A stretch of DNA of 64,000 nucleotides from Arenimonas maotaiensis (GCF_014638745.1 NZ_BMFO01000002.1:1-64000), one strand, 5' to 3'; positions 45,548 to 55,575 are shown, numbered from the stretch's first letter. The notes: a model not told the origin generated them from the sequence alone. Made by a program: numbers and translations.

Positions 45548-45967
45548 TCACTTGGCCGTGGTTTTGGCCTTGCGCAGCGAATACAGATTCACGCCCACGG
45601 CGACCAGCAGGGTGCCGATGGCGGCGAAGAGCAGGCCGATGGTGAACAGGAACCAGAGCGTACCGTTCCAGCCGGCGAAGTTGAGCGAGGCGTTGCGCGC
45701 CAGCGCGACGGATACCGGCAGCCAGAGGATCGAGGCCGCCAGCACGATAGCGGCGATGCGGCCCAATACCTTGCGTTGCTTGGCCAACAGATAGGCGGCG
45801 CCGGACAGGCCCAGGAACACGGCGGCGGCCAACACGTTGCCCAGCGGCAATCCGCCGGGAAGCAGGGAGCTCAGGTAATCCGCGCCGGACAGGATGGCGT
45901 AGATCGAGAACGCGGCAAGGAGCAGTAGCGCGGTGGCGTAAAGCGGAATTTTGCTAGGAGTTATCAC
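45548..45967 (-). CDS. Membrane protein, possibly cassette-borne
   Basis: The 139-residue protein has four hydrophobic helices, including IPLYATALLLLAAFSIYAILSG, LGNVLAAAVFLGLSGAAYLLA, ILWLPVSVALA and FTIGLLFAAIGTLLVAVGVN. The start is taken as the GTG at 45967, which follows the GTTAGGC end of an attC-like site by 14 bases; the longer reading would start inside the attC site. Function is unknown. The position next to attC suggests the gene came in as a cassette, though its GC is like the chromosome. Confidence 0.62.
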   Translation of the reverse strand: MITPSKIPLYATALLLLAAFSIYAILSGADYLSSLLPGGLPLGNVLAAAVFLGLSGAAYLLAKQRKVLGRIAAIVLAASILWLPVSVALARNASLNFAGWNGTLWFLFTIGLLFAAIGTLLVAVGVNLYSLRKAKTTAK

Positions 45968-45981
45968 GATTAATGTTCCAT

Positions 45982-46091
45982 GCCTAACGCCGGAGTTAAG
46001 GGTGAAGGCGCAATTGGACAAGCGATGAAGGAATCAGGTGGCATAGTCACTCCGATTGCAATGACGCTTCCTCTTGAACGAGTGGTTAGGC
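45982..46091. repeat. attC-like recombination site (110 bp)
   Basis: The site is bounded by GCCTAAC (45982-45988) and GTTAGGC (46085-46091) as inverted ends. CTTAACTCCGGC and TCGTTCAAGAGGAAGCG lie in the inner parts when read on the minus strand. The stop codon of the gene at 46086 falls in the end box, as is usual in integron cassettes. Confidence 0.75.
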
Positions 46092-46520
46092 TTCAGGCTC
46101 GACTAATGGAAGCAAGCGAGAGTCTTCTAATGCTGCAACCCTATGCCCAATGCCTGCCATGCATTCGGCATCAGAAGCGAATGCCATGAACGCGCCAAGG
46201 CTTGATTGACGGACCAGCATGGCGGCGTCCCATTTCTCATGCTCCGGCCCAATAAGGAAAGGCCCGCCCTTGCCAAAAAACATCACTTCACCGCCAGAAG
46301 CTTCCAGGAATGGCATCGTGTGAGCCATGTAGCGCTGGTACGCAGCTTCTCCCGAAATAGGATGATCCGGCGCAAGTTGAGGGGCAGCTGAGTAGTCGGC
46401 TATTTTCCGGAACTTGAGCAGGTTCAGCATGACAACGCTACCGGCGATGCCGCGAGTGAAAAGCTCTCGTCCCGATTCTTGCGTAGGCTCTAAATATGTT
46501 TTTTGCTCTTGCTTTTCCAT
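46086..46520 (-). CDS. DUF1330 family protein on an integron-type cassette
   Basis: The 144-residue protein has the DUF1330 pattern: GSVVMLNLLKFRKIADYS, then SGEAAYQRYMAHTMPFLEASGGEVMFFGKG, and WDAAMLVRQSSLGAFMAFASD. This is the ferredoxin-like fold of small proteins of unknown function. It lies between two attC-like sites, and its stop is in the left one. Small single-gene units of this type are typical cassettes. Confidence 0.85.
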   Translation of the reverse strand: MEKQEQKTYLEPTQESGRELFTRGIAGSVVMLNLLKFRKIADYSAAPQLAPDHPISGEAAYQRYMAHTMPFLEASGGEVMFFGKGGPFLIGPEHEKWDAAMLVRQSSLGAFMAFASDAECMAGIGHRVAALEDSRLLPLVEPEA

Positions 46521-46533
46521 AGAAATTCCACTG

Positions 46534-46624
46534 GCCTAACGACTGAATTAAGCGGCTGTCACCTCGAACCGCATCAGTTTAACCATGTTCCGGGTCGGCT
46601 GTCCGCTTGGACGAGTCGTTAGGT
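46534..46624. repeat. attC-like recombination site (91 bp), nearly perfect
   Basis: The outer arms GCCTAACGACT and AGTCGTTAGGT form an inverted pair (46534-46544 and 46614-46624). Inner arms AAGCGG and CCGCTT also pair, with CTGTC-type words between. This agrees closely with the attC structure of chromosomal integrons. Confidence 0.9.
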
Positions 46625-46840
46625 GTCACTAGCGGATTCTGTGTTGCCGCCTACCCACCCTGACTCGACTTCATCAGCTGCGGCGAGAATCTGGTTGGCA
46701 AAGGCCCTGGCTTGAGCTATGTCGAATTCAACATGACTCTCATGCGGCATGGCAACGACCTTGATGAAAACGAGGCCTTCTTCTTTGGAGCCGATGCAGT
46801 TAATCGTTTCGAGGTGTTGCTCTGGCGAACTACTGTTCAT
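46619..46840 (-). CDS. Small hypothetical protein on an integron-type cassette
   Basis: The 73-residue product opens MNSSSPEQHLETINCIGS. It has EGLVFIKVVAMPHESHVEFDIAQARAFANQIL, a strand-helix pattern. It belongs to no family I recognise. The stop codon (TAA) lies in the GTTAGG end box of the attC-like site at 46534-46624. It has no clear ribosome site; the start at 46840 is the only ATG in the region. Confidence 0.65.
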   Translation of the reverse strand: MNSSSPEQHLETINCIGSKEEGLVFIKVVAMPHESHVEFDIAQARAFANQILAAADEVESGWVGGNTESASDT

Positions 46841-46845
46841 GTATG

Positions 46846-46985
46846 CCCTAGCTACTGGTAGACGGCTTAGTTGCCGGTTGAGGCCATTAGAAATCAGTTC
46901 GGCAGTTTATTCCACAAGAATAATTCTGGGGCGCCGTGTCGGCGGCAGATGGGCTTATTTGCTCCGTGGCGGCACCGGGAACGGT
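46846..46985. repeat. Duplicated 3' end of the DUF1820 gene (copy A)
   Basis: About 125 bases are 80 percent or more similar to 47455-47580. They contain a copy of the last codons of the DUF1820 gene (encoding VPVPPRSK then TAA on the minus strand) and its downstream sequence. The 226-base stretch 46841-47066 holds this copy and the attC-like partial site, and no gene. Confidence 0.88.
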
Positions 46986-46994
46986 TCTCGCTGG

Positions 46995-47066
46995 CGGCGG
47001 CTGTCGCGGGCAAGTTCAGTTTAATCAAACTTTGGGGCGGCTGTCCGGTCGGGTGAGTTGTTGGGC
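46995..47066. repeat. Partial attC-like site
   Basis: Read on the minus strand the site starts GCCCAACAACTCACCCGACCGGACAGCCG, in line with the left half of the site at 46534-46624, and it shares GATTAAACTGA in the centre. The right half (GCTTAA...GTTAGGC) is missing and is replaced by the DUF1820-end repeat. It is therefore a broken or recombined site. Confidence 0.7.
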
Positions 47067-47450
47067 TTATGGCGGTGAAATGACATAGGCATATATGTCG
47101 GAATCGGTCTGTATCGGCTTTGCGCCAATGGACTCATAGAGCCTGATCGCGCCACGGTTGGCTGCCCGGACCCCTTGGATCACGAACTCGCCACACCGCT
47201 TCTCGCGAGCCTTGGCGCGAAGCTCTTCGATCATGGCGGTTTCGTAGCCTCTCGACCGCTGCGAACGATCCATCTCGATCTTTTCAAGAACGAATTGGCG
47301 GCCTTCCTCAAACCAGCCATGAGCCCGGCCGCTTCGTTGGCCGCCCAGCCATGCCTCGATGACATAGTGCCGGCGTGGACCGTATTCTTCGTAACGCCAG
47401 TTGGCGTTGAGATGTAGCTGGCTCTGCGTCACGAATCCGGATCTCACCAC
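47067..47450 (-). CDS. GNAT-like acetyltransferase on an integron-type cassette
   Basis: The 127-residue protein has the GNAT end pattern: LEKIEMDRSQRSRGYETAMIEELRAKAREKRCGEFVIQG, then NRGAIRLYESIGAKPIQTDSDIYAYV. The N-terminal strand reads HYVIEAWLGGQRSGRAHGWF. Short GNATs are common in integron cassettes. It starts after the GTTAGGC box at 47455-47461 and ends at the partial attC-like site. Its substrate is unknown. Confidence 0.82.
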   Translation of the reverse strand: MVRSGFVTQSQLHLNANWRYEEYGPRRHYVIEAWLGGQRSGRAHGWFEEGRQFVLEKIEMDRSQRSRGYETAMIEELRAKAREKRCGEFVIQGVRAANRGAIRLYESIGAKPIQTDSDIYAYVISPP

Positions 47451-47454
47451 AGGG

Positions 47455-47580
47455 GCCTAACTGCTGATAGGCGGTTTAGTTGCCGGTTAAGGCCATTGGA
47501 AAGCACTTCGGCAATTTAGCCGCAAGAAAAATTCTGGGGCGGGATGCGGGCTTACTTGCCCCGCGGCGGCACCGGGAACG
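47455..47580. repeat. 3' end and downstream sequence of DUF1820 (copy B)
   Basis: This is the native copy: the end of the DUF1820 gene and about 95 bases after its stop. It finishes on the minus strand in CAGCAGTTAGGC, an integron-like end box (47455-47461). The same region is repeated at 46846-46985. Confidence 0.88.
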
Positions 47581-47875
47581 GAGTGACCACCTTCTCGCCG
47601 GTGGCGGCATCGCGGATGGCCGATTGGCCTTTGTGCGCCACTTCTTCGATGCGGATGATGCTTTGCATGGGCAGGTGCAGGGCGGTGGTGTGCGCGAATT
47701 CGTCGCGCAGGCGCTCTTCGGTGGGGTCGATCACCAGGCCTTCGTTGATATCGAACACCAGGTCGCGGATTTCGGTGAAGCCCCACAACGCGCCGGATTC
47801 GACCCGGCGCGCGTAGAGCTCATACACCTTGCCGGCGTTGAAGAAGCTGACCTTGTACAGCGTCTTGGCCATCAT
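47552..47875 (-). CDS. DUF1820 family protein
   Basis: The 107-residue protein fits the DUF1820 pattern: KTLYKVSFFNAGKVYELYARRVESG, then GFTEIRDLVFDINEGLVIDPTEERLRDEF, and LHLPMQSIIRIEEV. Its last residues (PFPVPPRGK) are repeated as VPVPPRSK in the copy at 46846. Two adjacent ATGs (47875 and 47872) are possible. Function is unknown. It is the gene at which the cassette cluster begins. Confidence 0.9.
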   Translation of the reverse strand: MMAKTLYKVSFFNAGKVYELYARRVESGALWGFTEIRDLVFDINEGLVIDPTEERLRDEFAHTTALHLPMQSIIRIEEVAHKGQSAIRDAATGEKVVTPFPVPPRGK

Positions 47876-47885
47876 TCCGGCAGCA

Positions 47886-50800
47886 TCATTCCGCTAGGGT
47901 GAGCAGGCTGGCGTTGCCGCCGGCCGCCGTGGTGTTCACGGTGAGCGTGCGCTCGGACGCGAACTTCAGCAGGTAGTGCGGGCCGCCGGCCTTCGGGCCG
48001 GTGCCGCTCAGGCCTTCGCCGCCGAACGGCTGAACGCCCACCACCGCGCCGATTTGGTTGCGGTTGACGTAGCAGTTGCCCACGCGCACGGTGCGCGCGA
48101 TCTTGTTCACGGTCTCGTCGATGCGCGAGTGGATGCCGAGCGTCAGGCCGTAGCCGGTGGCGTTGATCTGCGCCAGGATGTCGTCGAGCTTGTCGGCGTC
48201 GTAGCGGATCACGTGCAGCACCGGGCCGAACACCTCGCGGGTCAGCTGCGAGAGCGAGTCCAGCTCGAACGCGTGCGGCGCCACGAAGCTGCCGTTGGCG
48301 CAGGTGTCGGGCAGCGCCACGGCCTTGATCAGGCGGGCCTCTTTCTTCATGCGCTCGATGTGCGCCAGCAGGCCGGCCTTGGCGTCTTCGTCGATCACCG
48401 GGCCGACGTCGGTGCTGAGCAGGCCGGGGTCGCCCACGCGCAGCTCGTCCATCTTGCCGGCCAGCAGTTCCAGCACGCGGTCGGCGATGTCGCGTTGCAC
48501 GAACAGCACGCGCGCGGCCGAGCAGCGTTGGCCGGCCGAGTCGAAGGCGCCGACCACGGCGTCGTTCACCAACTGCTCCGGCAGCGCCGAGGAATCGGCG
48601 ATCAGCGCGTTCTGGCCGCCGGTCTCGGCGATCAGGGTGGCCAGCGGCGCGTTGCGCGCGGCCAGGGCGCGGTTGATGGCCCAAGCGGTTTCGGTCGAAC
48701 CGGTGAACACCACGCCGGTCACGCGCGGATCGCGGGTCAGCGCCGCGCCCACGGTGGCGCCGTCGCCGGGCAGGAACTGCAGCACCTCGGCCGGCACGCC
48801 GGCTTCATGCAGGATCTGCACCGCCAGATGCGCGGTCAGCGTGGTCTGTTCGGCCGGTTTGGCGATCACCGTGTTGCCGGCGGCCAACCCGGCGGCGATC
48901 TGGCCCAGGAAGATGGCCAGCGGGAAGTTCCAGGGGCTGATGCACACGAACACGCCGCGGCCGTGCAGCTGCAGCTCGTTCGATTCGCCGGTCGGGCCGG
49001 GCAGTTTCTCGGGCGCGCCGAACAGCGTGCGCGATTGCGCCGCGTAGTAGCGGGCGAAGTCGACCGCCTCGCGCACTTCCGCCACCGAGGCCGACAGCGA
49101 CTTGCCGGCTTCCTTCACGCACAGCGCGATGATCTCCGGCATGCGCTGCTCCATCAGGTCGGCGGCGTGCTCCAGGATCTTGGCGCGGGCGGCGGCCGGG
49201 GTGTGGTCCCAGCCGGGGAAGGCGGCGTGCGCGGTGTCCAGCGCGGTCGACACCTGCGCGGCGTCGGCGGCCTGCCAGCGGCCCACCACCTGCCGGCGGT
49301 CGGCCGGATTGGTGACTTCGGTGAAGCCGGCGCCGGATTGTGTGCCCGGCACCAGCGGCGCGGCCTGCCAGGGTTTCAGCGCGGCGGCGATGTCGGCCGC
49401 CAGGCGGCTCAGGGTTTCGTCGTTGGAGAGCAGGACGCCCATGGAGTTTTTCCTTTCGTCGCCGAAGATGGCGTTCGGAGTGGGGATGTGCGGATGCGGT
49501 TTGACCGCGTTGCCGGCCACGGTGGCGACCGGATCGGCCACCAGTTCGGCCGGCGGCAGGCTGGCGTCGGTGATGCGGTTGACGAAGCTGGAGTTGGCGC
49601 CGTTTTCCAGCAGGCGGCGCACCAGATACGGCAGCAGGTCTTCGTGCGAACCGACCGGCGCGTACACGCGGCACGGCACGGCCAGCTTATCGGCGCCGAT
49701 CACTTCCGCGTACAGGTGCTCGCCCATGCCGTGCAGACGCTGGAATTCGAAATCGCGGCCCTCGGCCATGCGGTGGATGGCGGCGATGGTCTGCGCGTTG
49801 TGGGTGGCGAACATCGGATACAGCGCGTCGTGCGCGGCGAACATGCGGCGCGCGCAGGCCAGATAGCTCAGGTCGGTGTTGGCCTTGCGGGTGAACACCG
49901 GATAGCCGGCCAAGCCATCGACCTGCGCCTTCTTGATTTCGGAATCCCAATAGGCGCCCTTCACCAGGCGCACCGGCATGCGCCGGCCGGCCTTGCGGGC
50001 GGCGTCCACCAGGTAATCGATGACGAACGGCGCGCGCTTCTGGTAGGCCTGCACGGCCAGACCGTAGCCGTTCCAGCCGTCCAGCGACGGATCGGAGAAC
50101 GCGCCGACGATCACGTCCAGCGACAGCTCCAGACGCTCGGATTCCTCGGCGTCGATGGTGAAGCCGATGCCCTGGGCCTTGGCCAGCTGCGCCAGTTCCA
50201 GCACCGCCGGGGTCAGTTCGGCCAACACGCGCGCGCGCTGGTTGAATTCGTAGCGCGGATGCAGGGCCGAGAGCTTGACCGAGATCGAGGGCGCGGCGAA
50301 CACGTCGGGGTAGGGGCCGCCGGCGCCGATGGCGCGGATCGCGTCGCGGTAAGCCTGCAGGTAGCGTGCGGCGTCCTTGCGGGTCAGCGCGCCTTCGCCG
50401 AGCATGTCGAAGCTGTAGCGGTAGGCGGCGTTGTCGCCGCTGACCGAGCGCTTCAGCGCCTCGTCGATGCTGCGGCCCATCACGAACTGGTGGCCCATGA
50501 TGCGCATGGCCTGGCGTACCGCCAGACGGATGGCCGGTTCGCCCATGCGCCCGACCAGGCGCTTGAACGAGCCCATGGCGTTGCGCTGGGTCTCGCCGGC
50601 CAGGTTCACCAGCCGGCCGGTCAGCATCAGGCCCCAGGTCGAGGCGTTCACCAATAAAGAGGTGGATTGGCCGAGGTGGGCGTCCCAGTCGGCGTCGCCG
50701 AGTTTGTCGCGGATCAGTTTGTCGGCGGTGGCCTGGTCGGGGATGCGCAGCAGGGCCTCGGCCACGCACATCAGCAGTACGCCTTCCTCCGAGCTCAGGT

Positions 50801-51032
50801 CGTATTCGCGCATGAAGGCCTCGACCATCGCCGGATCGGCGGCGCGCAGGCGGGTGCGTTCCACCAAGGCCACGGCCTGAGTCTGCACGGCCGCGGCATC
50901 GGCCGGACCGATGGCGGCCTGGGCCAGCAGTTCATTGACGTGTTCGGTCTCGTCGCGCAGGTACGCGGCGGTGATGCGCTGCATCAATTCCGGCCGTCGG
51001 GCCGGCAGTTCGGGAGCGATGATCGGGTCCAC
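47886..51032 (-). CDS. putA: Bifunctional proline dehydrogenase / delta-1-pyrroline-5-carboxylate dehydrogenase
   Basis: PutA oxidises proline to glutamate in two steps. The proline dehydrogenase half has ISVKLSALHPRYE, TIDAEESERLELS and GAYWDSEIKKAQVDG. The P5C dehydrogenase half has SPWNFPLAIFLGQIAAGLAAGN, ETGGQNALIADSSA and the nucleophile in DSAGQRCSAARVLF. The length of 1048 residues and the absence of a ribbon-helix-helix start show a short PutA without the autorepressor domain. The start is set at the GTG at 51030-51032 from the family opening PIIAPELPARRPELMQRITAAYLRDE; ATG at MQRIT is an alternative. It is divergent from the cytochrome oxidase genes. Confidence 0.94.
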   Translation of the reverse strand: MDPIIAPELPARRPELMQRITAAYLRDETEHVNELLAQAAIGPADAAAVQTQAVALVERTRLRAADPAMVEAFMREYDLSSEEGVLLMCVAEALLRIPDQATADKLIRDKLGDADWDAHLGQSTSLLVNASTWGLMLTGRLVNLAGETQRNAMGSFKRLVGRMGEPAIRLAVRQAMRIMGHQFVMGRSIDEALKRSVSGDNAAYRYSFDMLGEGALTRKDAARYLQAYRDAIRAIGAGGPYPDVFAAPSISVKLSALHPRYEFNQRARVLAELTPAVLELAQLAKAQGIGFTIDAEESERLELSLDVIVGAFSDPSLDGWNGYGLAVQAYQKRAPFVIDYLVDAARKAGRRMPVRLVKGAYWDSEIKKAQVDGLAGYPVFTRKANTDLSYLACARRMFAAHDALYPMFATHNAQTIAAIHRMAEGRDFEFQRLHGMGEHLYAEVIGADKLAVPCRVYAPVGSHEDLLPYLVRRLLENGANSSFVNRITDASLPPAELVADPVATVAGNAVKPHPHIPTPNAIFGDERKNSMGVLLSNDETLSRLAADIAAALKPWQAAPLVPGTQSGAGFTEVTNPADRRQVVGRWQAADAAQVSTALDTAHAAFPGWDHTPAAARAKILEHAADLMEQRMPEIIALCVKEAGKSLSASVAEVREAVDFARYYAAQSRTLFGAPEKLPGPTGESNELQLHGRGVFVCISPWNFPLAIFLGQIAAGLAAGNTVIAKPAEQTTLTAHLAVQILHEAGVPAEVLQFLPGDGATVGAALTRDPRVTGVVFTGSTETAWAINRALAARNAPLATLIAETGGQNALIADSSALPEQLVNDAVVGAFDSAGQRCSAARVLFVQRDIADRVLELLAGKMDELRVGDPGLLSTDVGPVIDEDAKAGLLAHIERMKKEARLIKAVALPDTCANGSFVAPHAFELDSLSQLTREVFGPVLHVIRYDADKLDDILAQINATGYGLTLGIHSRIDETVNKIARTVRVGNCYVNRNQIGAVVGVQPFGGEGLSGTGPKAGGPHYLLKFASERTLTVNTTAAGGNASLLTLAE

Positions 51033-51128
51033 GGCGGGGTCCGGAAAGCGGAAGACTGCCAATTTTAGGGGGCTTTTCGGCAAAGCGTAACCCCTTGGAC
51101 CGTGAAATCGGCGACAATGGCAGGCCTT

Positions 51129-51148
51129 GCCCAAGCCCGCGCTTGGGC
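51129..51148. repeat. Perfect palindrome between putA and coxB
   Basis: GCCCAAGC and GCTTGGGC form an eight-base stem across CCGC, followed by GTTAAAATTG. It is either an operator for a regulator of the divergent genes or a leader hairpin of the coxB message. Confidence 0.5.
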
Positions 51149-51184
51149 GTTAAAATTGCGTGTTGAGTAAAACTGAGGCCGGAT

Positions 51185-52135
51185 ATGAAATTTCCTCGCA
51201 TGACCCAAGTCGCCGTGGCCCTCGCCGGTCTGTCGGCTTCCCTGCTGGCGTTCGCGCAGGCCGAACCGACCGAACCGGTCCGTTGGCAGCTGAACATGAC
51301 CCCGGGCGTCACCCAGACCGCCGCTAACGCCTACAGCGCGCACATGATGATGCTGTGGATCTGCGTGGTGATCGGCGTGGTGGTGTTCGGCGCCATGGCC
51401 TATGCCCTGCTCAAGTTCCGCAAGTCCAAGGGCGCGGTGCCGGACACCAGCCTGACCCACAGCACCAAGCTGGAGCTGATCTGGACCGTGATTCCGGTGC
51501 TGATCCTGCTGGTCTCGGCCTGGCCGGCGACCGAAAAGGTGATCGCCCAGTACGGTGCCGACCACAACGCCGAGAAGGACGAAATGGTCGTCAAGATCAC
51601 CGGCTACCAGTGGATGTGGCGCTATGAATACGTCGGCGAAGGCGTCGATTTCATCTCCCGCCTCGACCGCAAGTCCGACGACCTGCGCCAGGACAAGGCC
51701 ACGGCCCAGACCGACATCCACGGCCACACCACCTATCTGCGCGACGTCGACAAGCCGCTGGTCATCCCGGCCGACACCCGCATCCGCTTCGTGATCACCG
51801 CCGACGACGTCATCCACAGCTGGTGGGTTCCGGCCCTGGGCTGGAAACAGGACGCCATCCCCGGCATCATCAATGACGCTTGGACCAAGGTCGACAAGCC
51901 CGGCACTTACCGCGGCGTCTGCGCCGAGCTGTGCGGCAAGGACCACGGCTTCATGCCGATCGTGGTGAAGGTGCTGCCGAAGGCCGAATACGCCGCCTGG
52001 TTGGCCGCCCAGAAGCCGGCCGCACCGGCACCGGCCGAGGCCGCTCCGGCCGCCGAAGCCGCGCCGGCCGATGCCGCCAGCGCCCCGGCCACCGCCGAAG
52101 CCGCTACCGCCCCCGCCGCGGCTCCTGCCGTCTAA
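51185..52135 (+). CDS. coxB: Cytochrome c oxidase subunit II
   Basis: Subunit II accepts electrons from cytochrome c through the CuA site. The 316-residue protein has an N-terminal signal and two membrane helices (about 52-77 and 95-115). The CuA ligands are His211, Cys246, Glu248, Cys250, His254 and Met257 in YRGVCAELCGKDHGFMP. The family opening after the signal is RWQLNMTPGVT. An Ala/Pro-rich tail of about 40 residues is unusual and looks disordered. GAGG precedes the ATG. Confidence 0.96.
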   Translation: MKFPRMTQVAVALAGLSASLLAFAQAEPTEPVRWQLNMTPGVTQTAANAYSAHMMMLWICVVIGVVVFGAMAYALLKFRKSKGAVPDTSLTHSTKLELIWTVIPVLILLVSAWPATEKVIAQYGADHNAEKDEMVVKITGYQWMWRYEYVGEGVDFISRLDRKSDDLRQDKATAQTDIHGHTTYLRDVDKPLVIPADTRIRFVITADDVIHSWWVPALGWKQDAIPGIINDAWTKVDKPGTYRGVCAELCGKDHGFMPIVVKVLPKAEYAAWLAAQKPAAPAPAEAAPAAEAAPADAASAPATAEAATAPAAAPAV

Positions 52136-52168
52136 CGCAATCCCGAAATTCAAGAAACGAGGCAAGTC

Positions 52169-53764
<1,596 letters not shown>

Positions 53765-53783
53765 CGGAAGGGATGGCGGCGTC

Positions 53784-54362
53784 GTGAGCGGACAGCACAC
53801 CCAGCGCGGTACGCGCAAGATGATCTGGCTGGCGGTGGCCGCGTTCGGCTTCGCCTTCGCGATGGTGCCGATGTACAACATCGCCTGCGAGAAGATCTTC
53901 GGCGTGAAGCTGGACAACACCGCCACCGCCGCGCCCGTGAAGGGCGCCGCGGTCGACGAGCGGCGCACGGTGCAGGTCTATTTCGACGGCACCGTGAACT
54001 CCAAGCTGCCCTGGCGCTTCACGCCCGACCAGATGCGCATGACCGTCACGCCCGGCAAGGTCTACGAGGCCTCGTACACCGCGGTCAACACCGCGCCGTA
54101 CGCCAACGTCGGCAACGCCACGCCGTCGGTGGCGCCGAACCAGTTCTCGGCCTTCTTCAACAAGACCGAGTGCTTCTGCTTCACCGAGCAGGCGCTGCAG
54201 CCCGGCGAGTCCAAGCGCATGCCGGTGCGTTTCATCGTCAGCGCCGACCTCCCGAAGGAGGTCAGCACCCTGACCCTGTCGTACACCTTCTTCATCAATG
54301 ACGCCGCCACCGCGAAACTGAGCGCGGGCGCGGCACCCGGCACCGCCTTGGCGGCGCCTTAA
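53784..54362 (+). CDS. ctaG: Cytochrome c oxidase assembly protein CtaG (Cox11)
   Basis: CtaG/Cox11 delivers copper to the CuB site of subunit I. The 192-residue protein has one membrane helix (about 13-33) and the copper-binding phrase TECFCFTEQAL (CFCF). The family segment is VPMYNIACEKIFG, with PLPWRF-like LPWRFTPDQMRMTV after it. The start is the GTG at 53784, 20 bases after the coxA stop. It belongs to the oxidase operon. Confidence 0.96.
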   Translation: MSGQHTQRGTRKMIWLAVAAFGFAFAMVPMYNIACEKIFGVKLDNTATAAPVKGAAVDERRTVQVYFDGTVNSKLPWRFTPDQMRMTVTPGKVYEASYTAVNTAPYANVGNATPSVAPNQFSAFFNKTECFCFTEQALQPGESKRMPVRFIVSADLPKEVSTLTLSYTFFINDAATAKLSAGAAPGTALAAP

Positions 54363-54383
54363 CCCAGCACTCCGGGGATAACC

Positions 54384-55262
54384 ATGGCCACTACCCAGAA
54401 CCACGACGCCGACATCTACTTCGTTCCGCACCACAGCCGCTGGCCGTTCTTCGGCTCCATCGCCCTGTTCATCATGATGATCGGCGTGGCCAACTGGTTC
54501 AACGGCGTGTCCTGGGGCCAGGGCCTGTTCTTCGTCGGCCTGCTGGCCGTGCTGCTGGTGCTGGGCTCCTGGTTCGGCGACGTCATCTCCGAGTCGCTGC
54601 AGGGCAAGTACAACGACCAGGTCGACACCTCCTTCCGCATGGGCATGATGTGGTTCATCTTCTCGGAAGTGATGTTCTTCGCCGCCTTCTTCGGCGCCCT
54701 GTTCTACGCCCGTCAATTCGTGCTGCCGTGGCTCTCGGGCGAGGGCGACGGCGCGCTGACCAACCAATACCTGTGGCAGGGCTTCGTGGCCGGCTGGCCG
54801 ACCAACGGCCCGACCGCCATCGGCGGCGCCTTCGAGACCATCCCGGCCTGGGGCCTGCCGCTGATCAACACCTTGATCCTGCTGACCTCCGGCGTCACCA
54901 TCACCCTGGCGCACCACGCGCTGAAGGCCAACGAACGCAAGCCGCTGCTGTGGTGGCTGGGCGCCACCGTGCTGCTGGGCGTGGTGTTCCTGGTGCTGCA
55001 GGCCGAGGAATACATCCACGCCTACCAGGAGCTGAACCTGACCCTGGGTTCGGGCATCTACGGTTCCACCTTCTTCATGCTGACCGGTTTCCACGGCATG
55101 CACGTGCTGCTCGGCACCATCATGCTGGCGGTGATGTGGCTGCGCTGCGCCAAGGGCCACTTCAGCAAGGACCACCACTTCGCGTTCGAGGCGGTGGCCT
55201 GGTACTGGCACTTCGTCGACGTGGTCTGGCTGCTGCTGTTCCTGTTCGTCTACGTGCTGTAA
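54384..55262 (+). CDS. ctaE: Cytochrome c oxidase subunit III
   Basis: Subunit III stabilises the oxidase core and binds lipids. The 292-residue protein opens YFVPHHSRWPFFGSIALFIMMIG. Seven membrane helices follow, with FFAAFFGALFYARQFVLPW, TLGSGIYGSTFFMLTGFHGMHVLLG and AWYWHFVDVVWLLLFLFVYVL as the end. Length and the terminal motif are those of the bacterial aa3 family. A terminator follows, so the surf1-ctaAB genes form a second unit. Confidence 0.97.
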   Translation: MATTQNHDADIYFVPHHSRWPFFGSIALFIMMIGVANWFNGVSWGQGLFFVGLLAVLLVLGSWFGDVISESLQGKYNDQVDTSFRMGMMWFIFSEVMFFAAFFGALFYARQFVLPWLSGEGDGALTNQYLWQGFVAGWPTNGPTAIGGAFETIPAWGLPLINTLILLTSGVTITLAHHALKANERKPLLWWLGATVLLGVVFLVLQAEEYIHAYQELNLTLGSGIYGSTFFMLTGFHGMHVLLGTIMLAVMWLRCAKGHFSKDHHFAFEAVAWYWHFVDVVWLLLFLFVYVL

Positions 55263-55266
55263 CGAA

Positions 55267-55290
55267 AAAGGCCGGCGCAAGCCGGCCTTT
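55267..55290. terminator. Bidirectional intrinsic terminator
   Basis: AAAGGCCGGC pairs with GCCGGCCTTT around the loop GCAA, next to A- and T-runs. It follows coxC and also serves the convergent small membrane protein gene. Confidence 0.9.
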
Positions 55291-55311
55291 CCGCTTCGGG
55301 GCGCGCCGGCT

Positions 55312-55518
55312 TCAGCCGTGCACGCCGTGCGGTTTGATCACGCCGGTGAAGATGCCGGCCACCACCAGCAGGATCAGCAGCACCGACAGGCCGATGCGCC
55401 AGGACAGCGATTTCACCGTGCGGTCGCTTTTGCCCTTGTCGACCATCATGTAGTACAGGCCGGCGCCCAGGTTCCAGATGATCACGAGGATGAAGGCGAT
55501 GATGAGCAGCTTTTGCAT
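55312..55518 (-). CDS. DUF2909 family small membrane protein
   Basis: The 68-residue protein has two membrane helices: KLLIIAFILVIIWNLGAGLYYMM and WRIGLSVLLILLVVAGIFTGVI. A basic loop with DKGKSDRTVKSL joins them, which is the DUF2909 ('twin transmembrane protein') form. It is often found in cytochrome oxidase clusters of gammaproteobacteria, as here. The start is either the ATG at 55518 or a GTG at 55527. A role in oxidase assembly is suggested only by position. Confidence 0.9.
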   Translation of the reverse strand: MQKLLIIAFILVIIWNLGAGLYYMMVDKGKSDRTVKSLSWRIGLSVLLILLVVAGIFTGVIKPHGVHG

Positions 55519-55575
55519 GGGGTTCACCGGATGCGGGGTAATGTCGCCATTATCGGCGAAATGCGGAGTGCCCGG

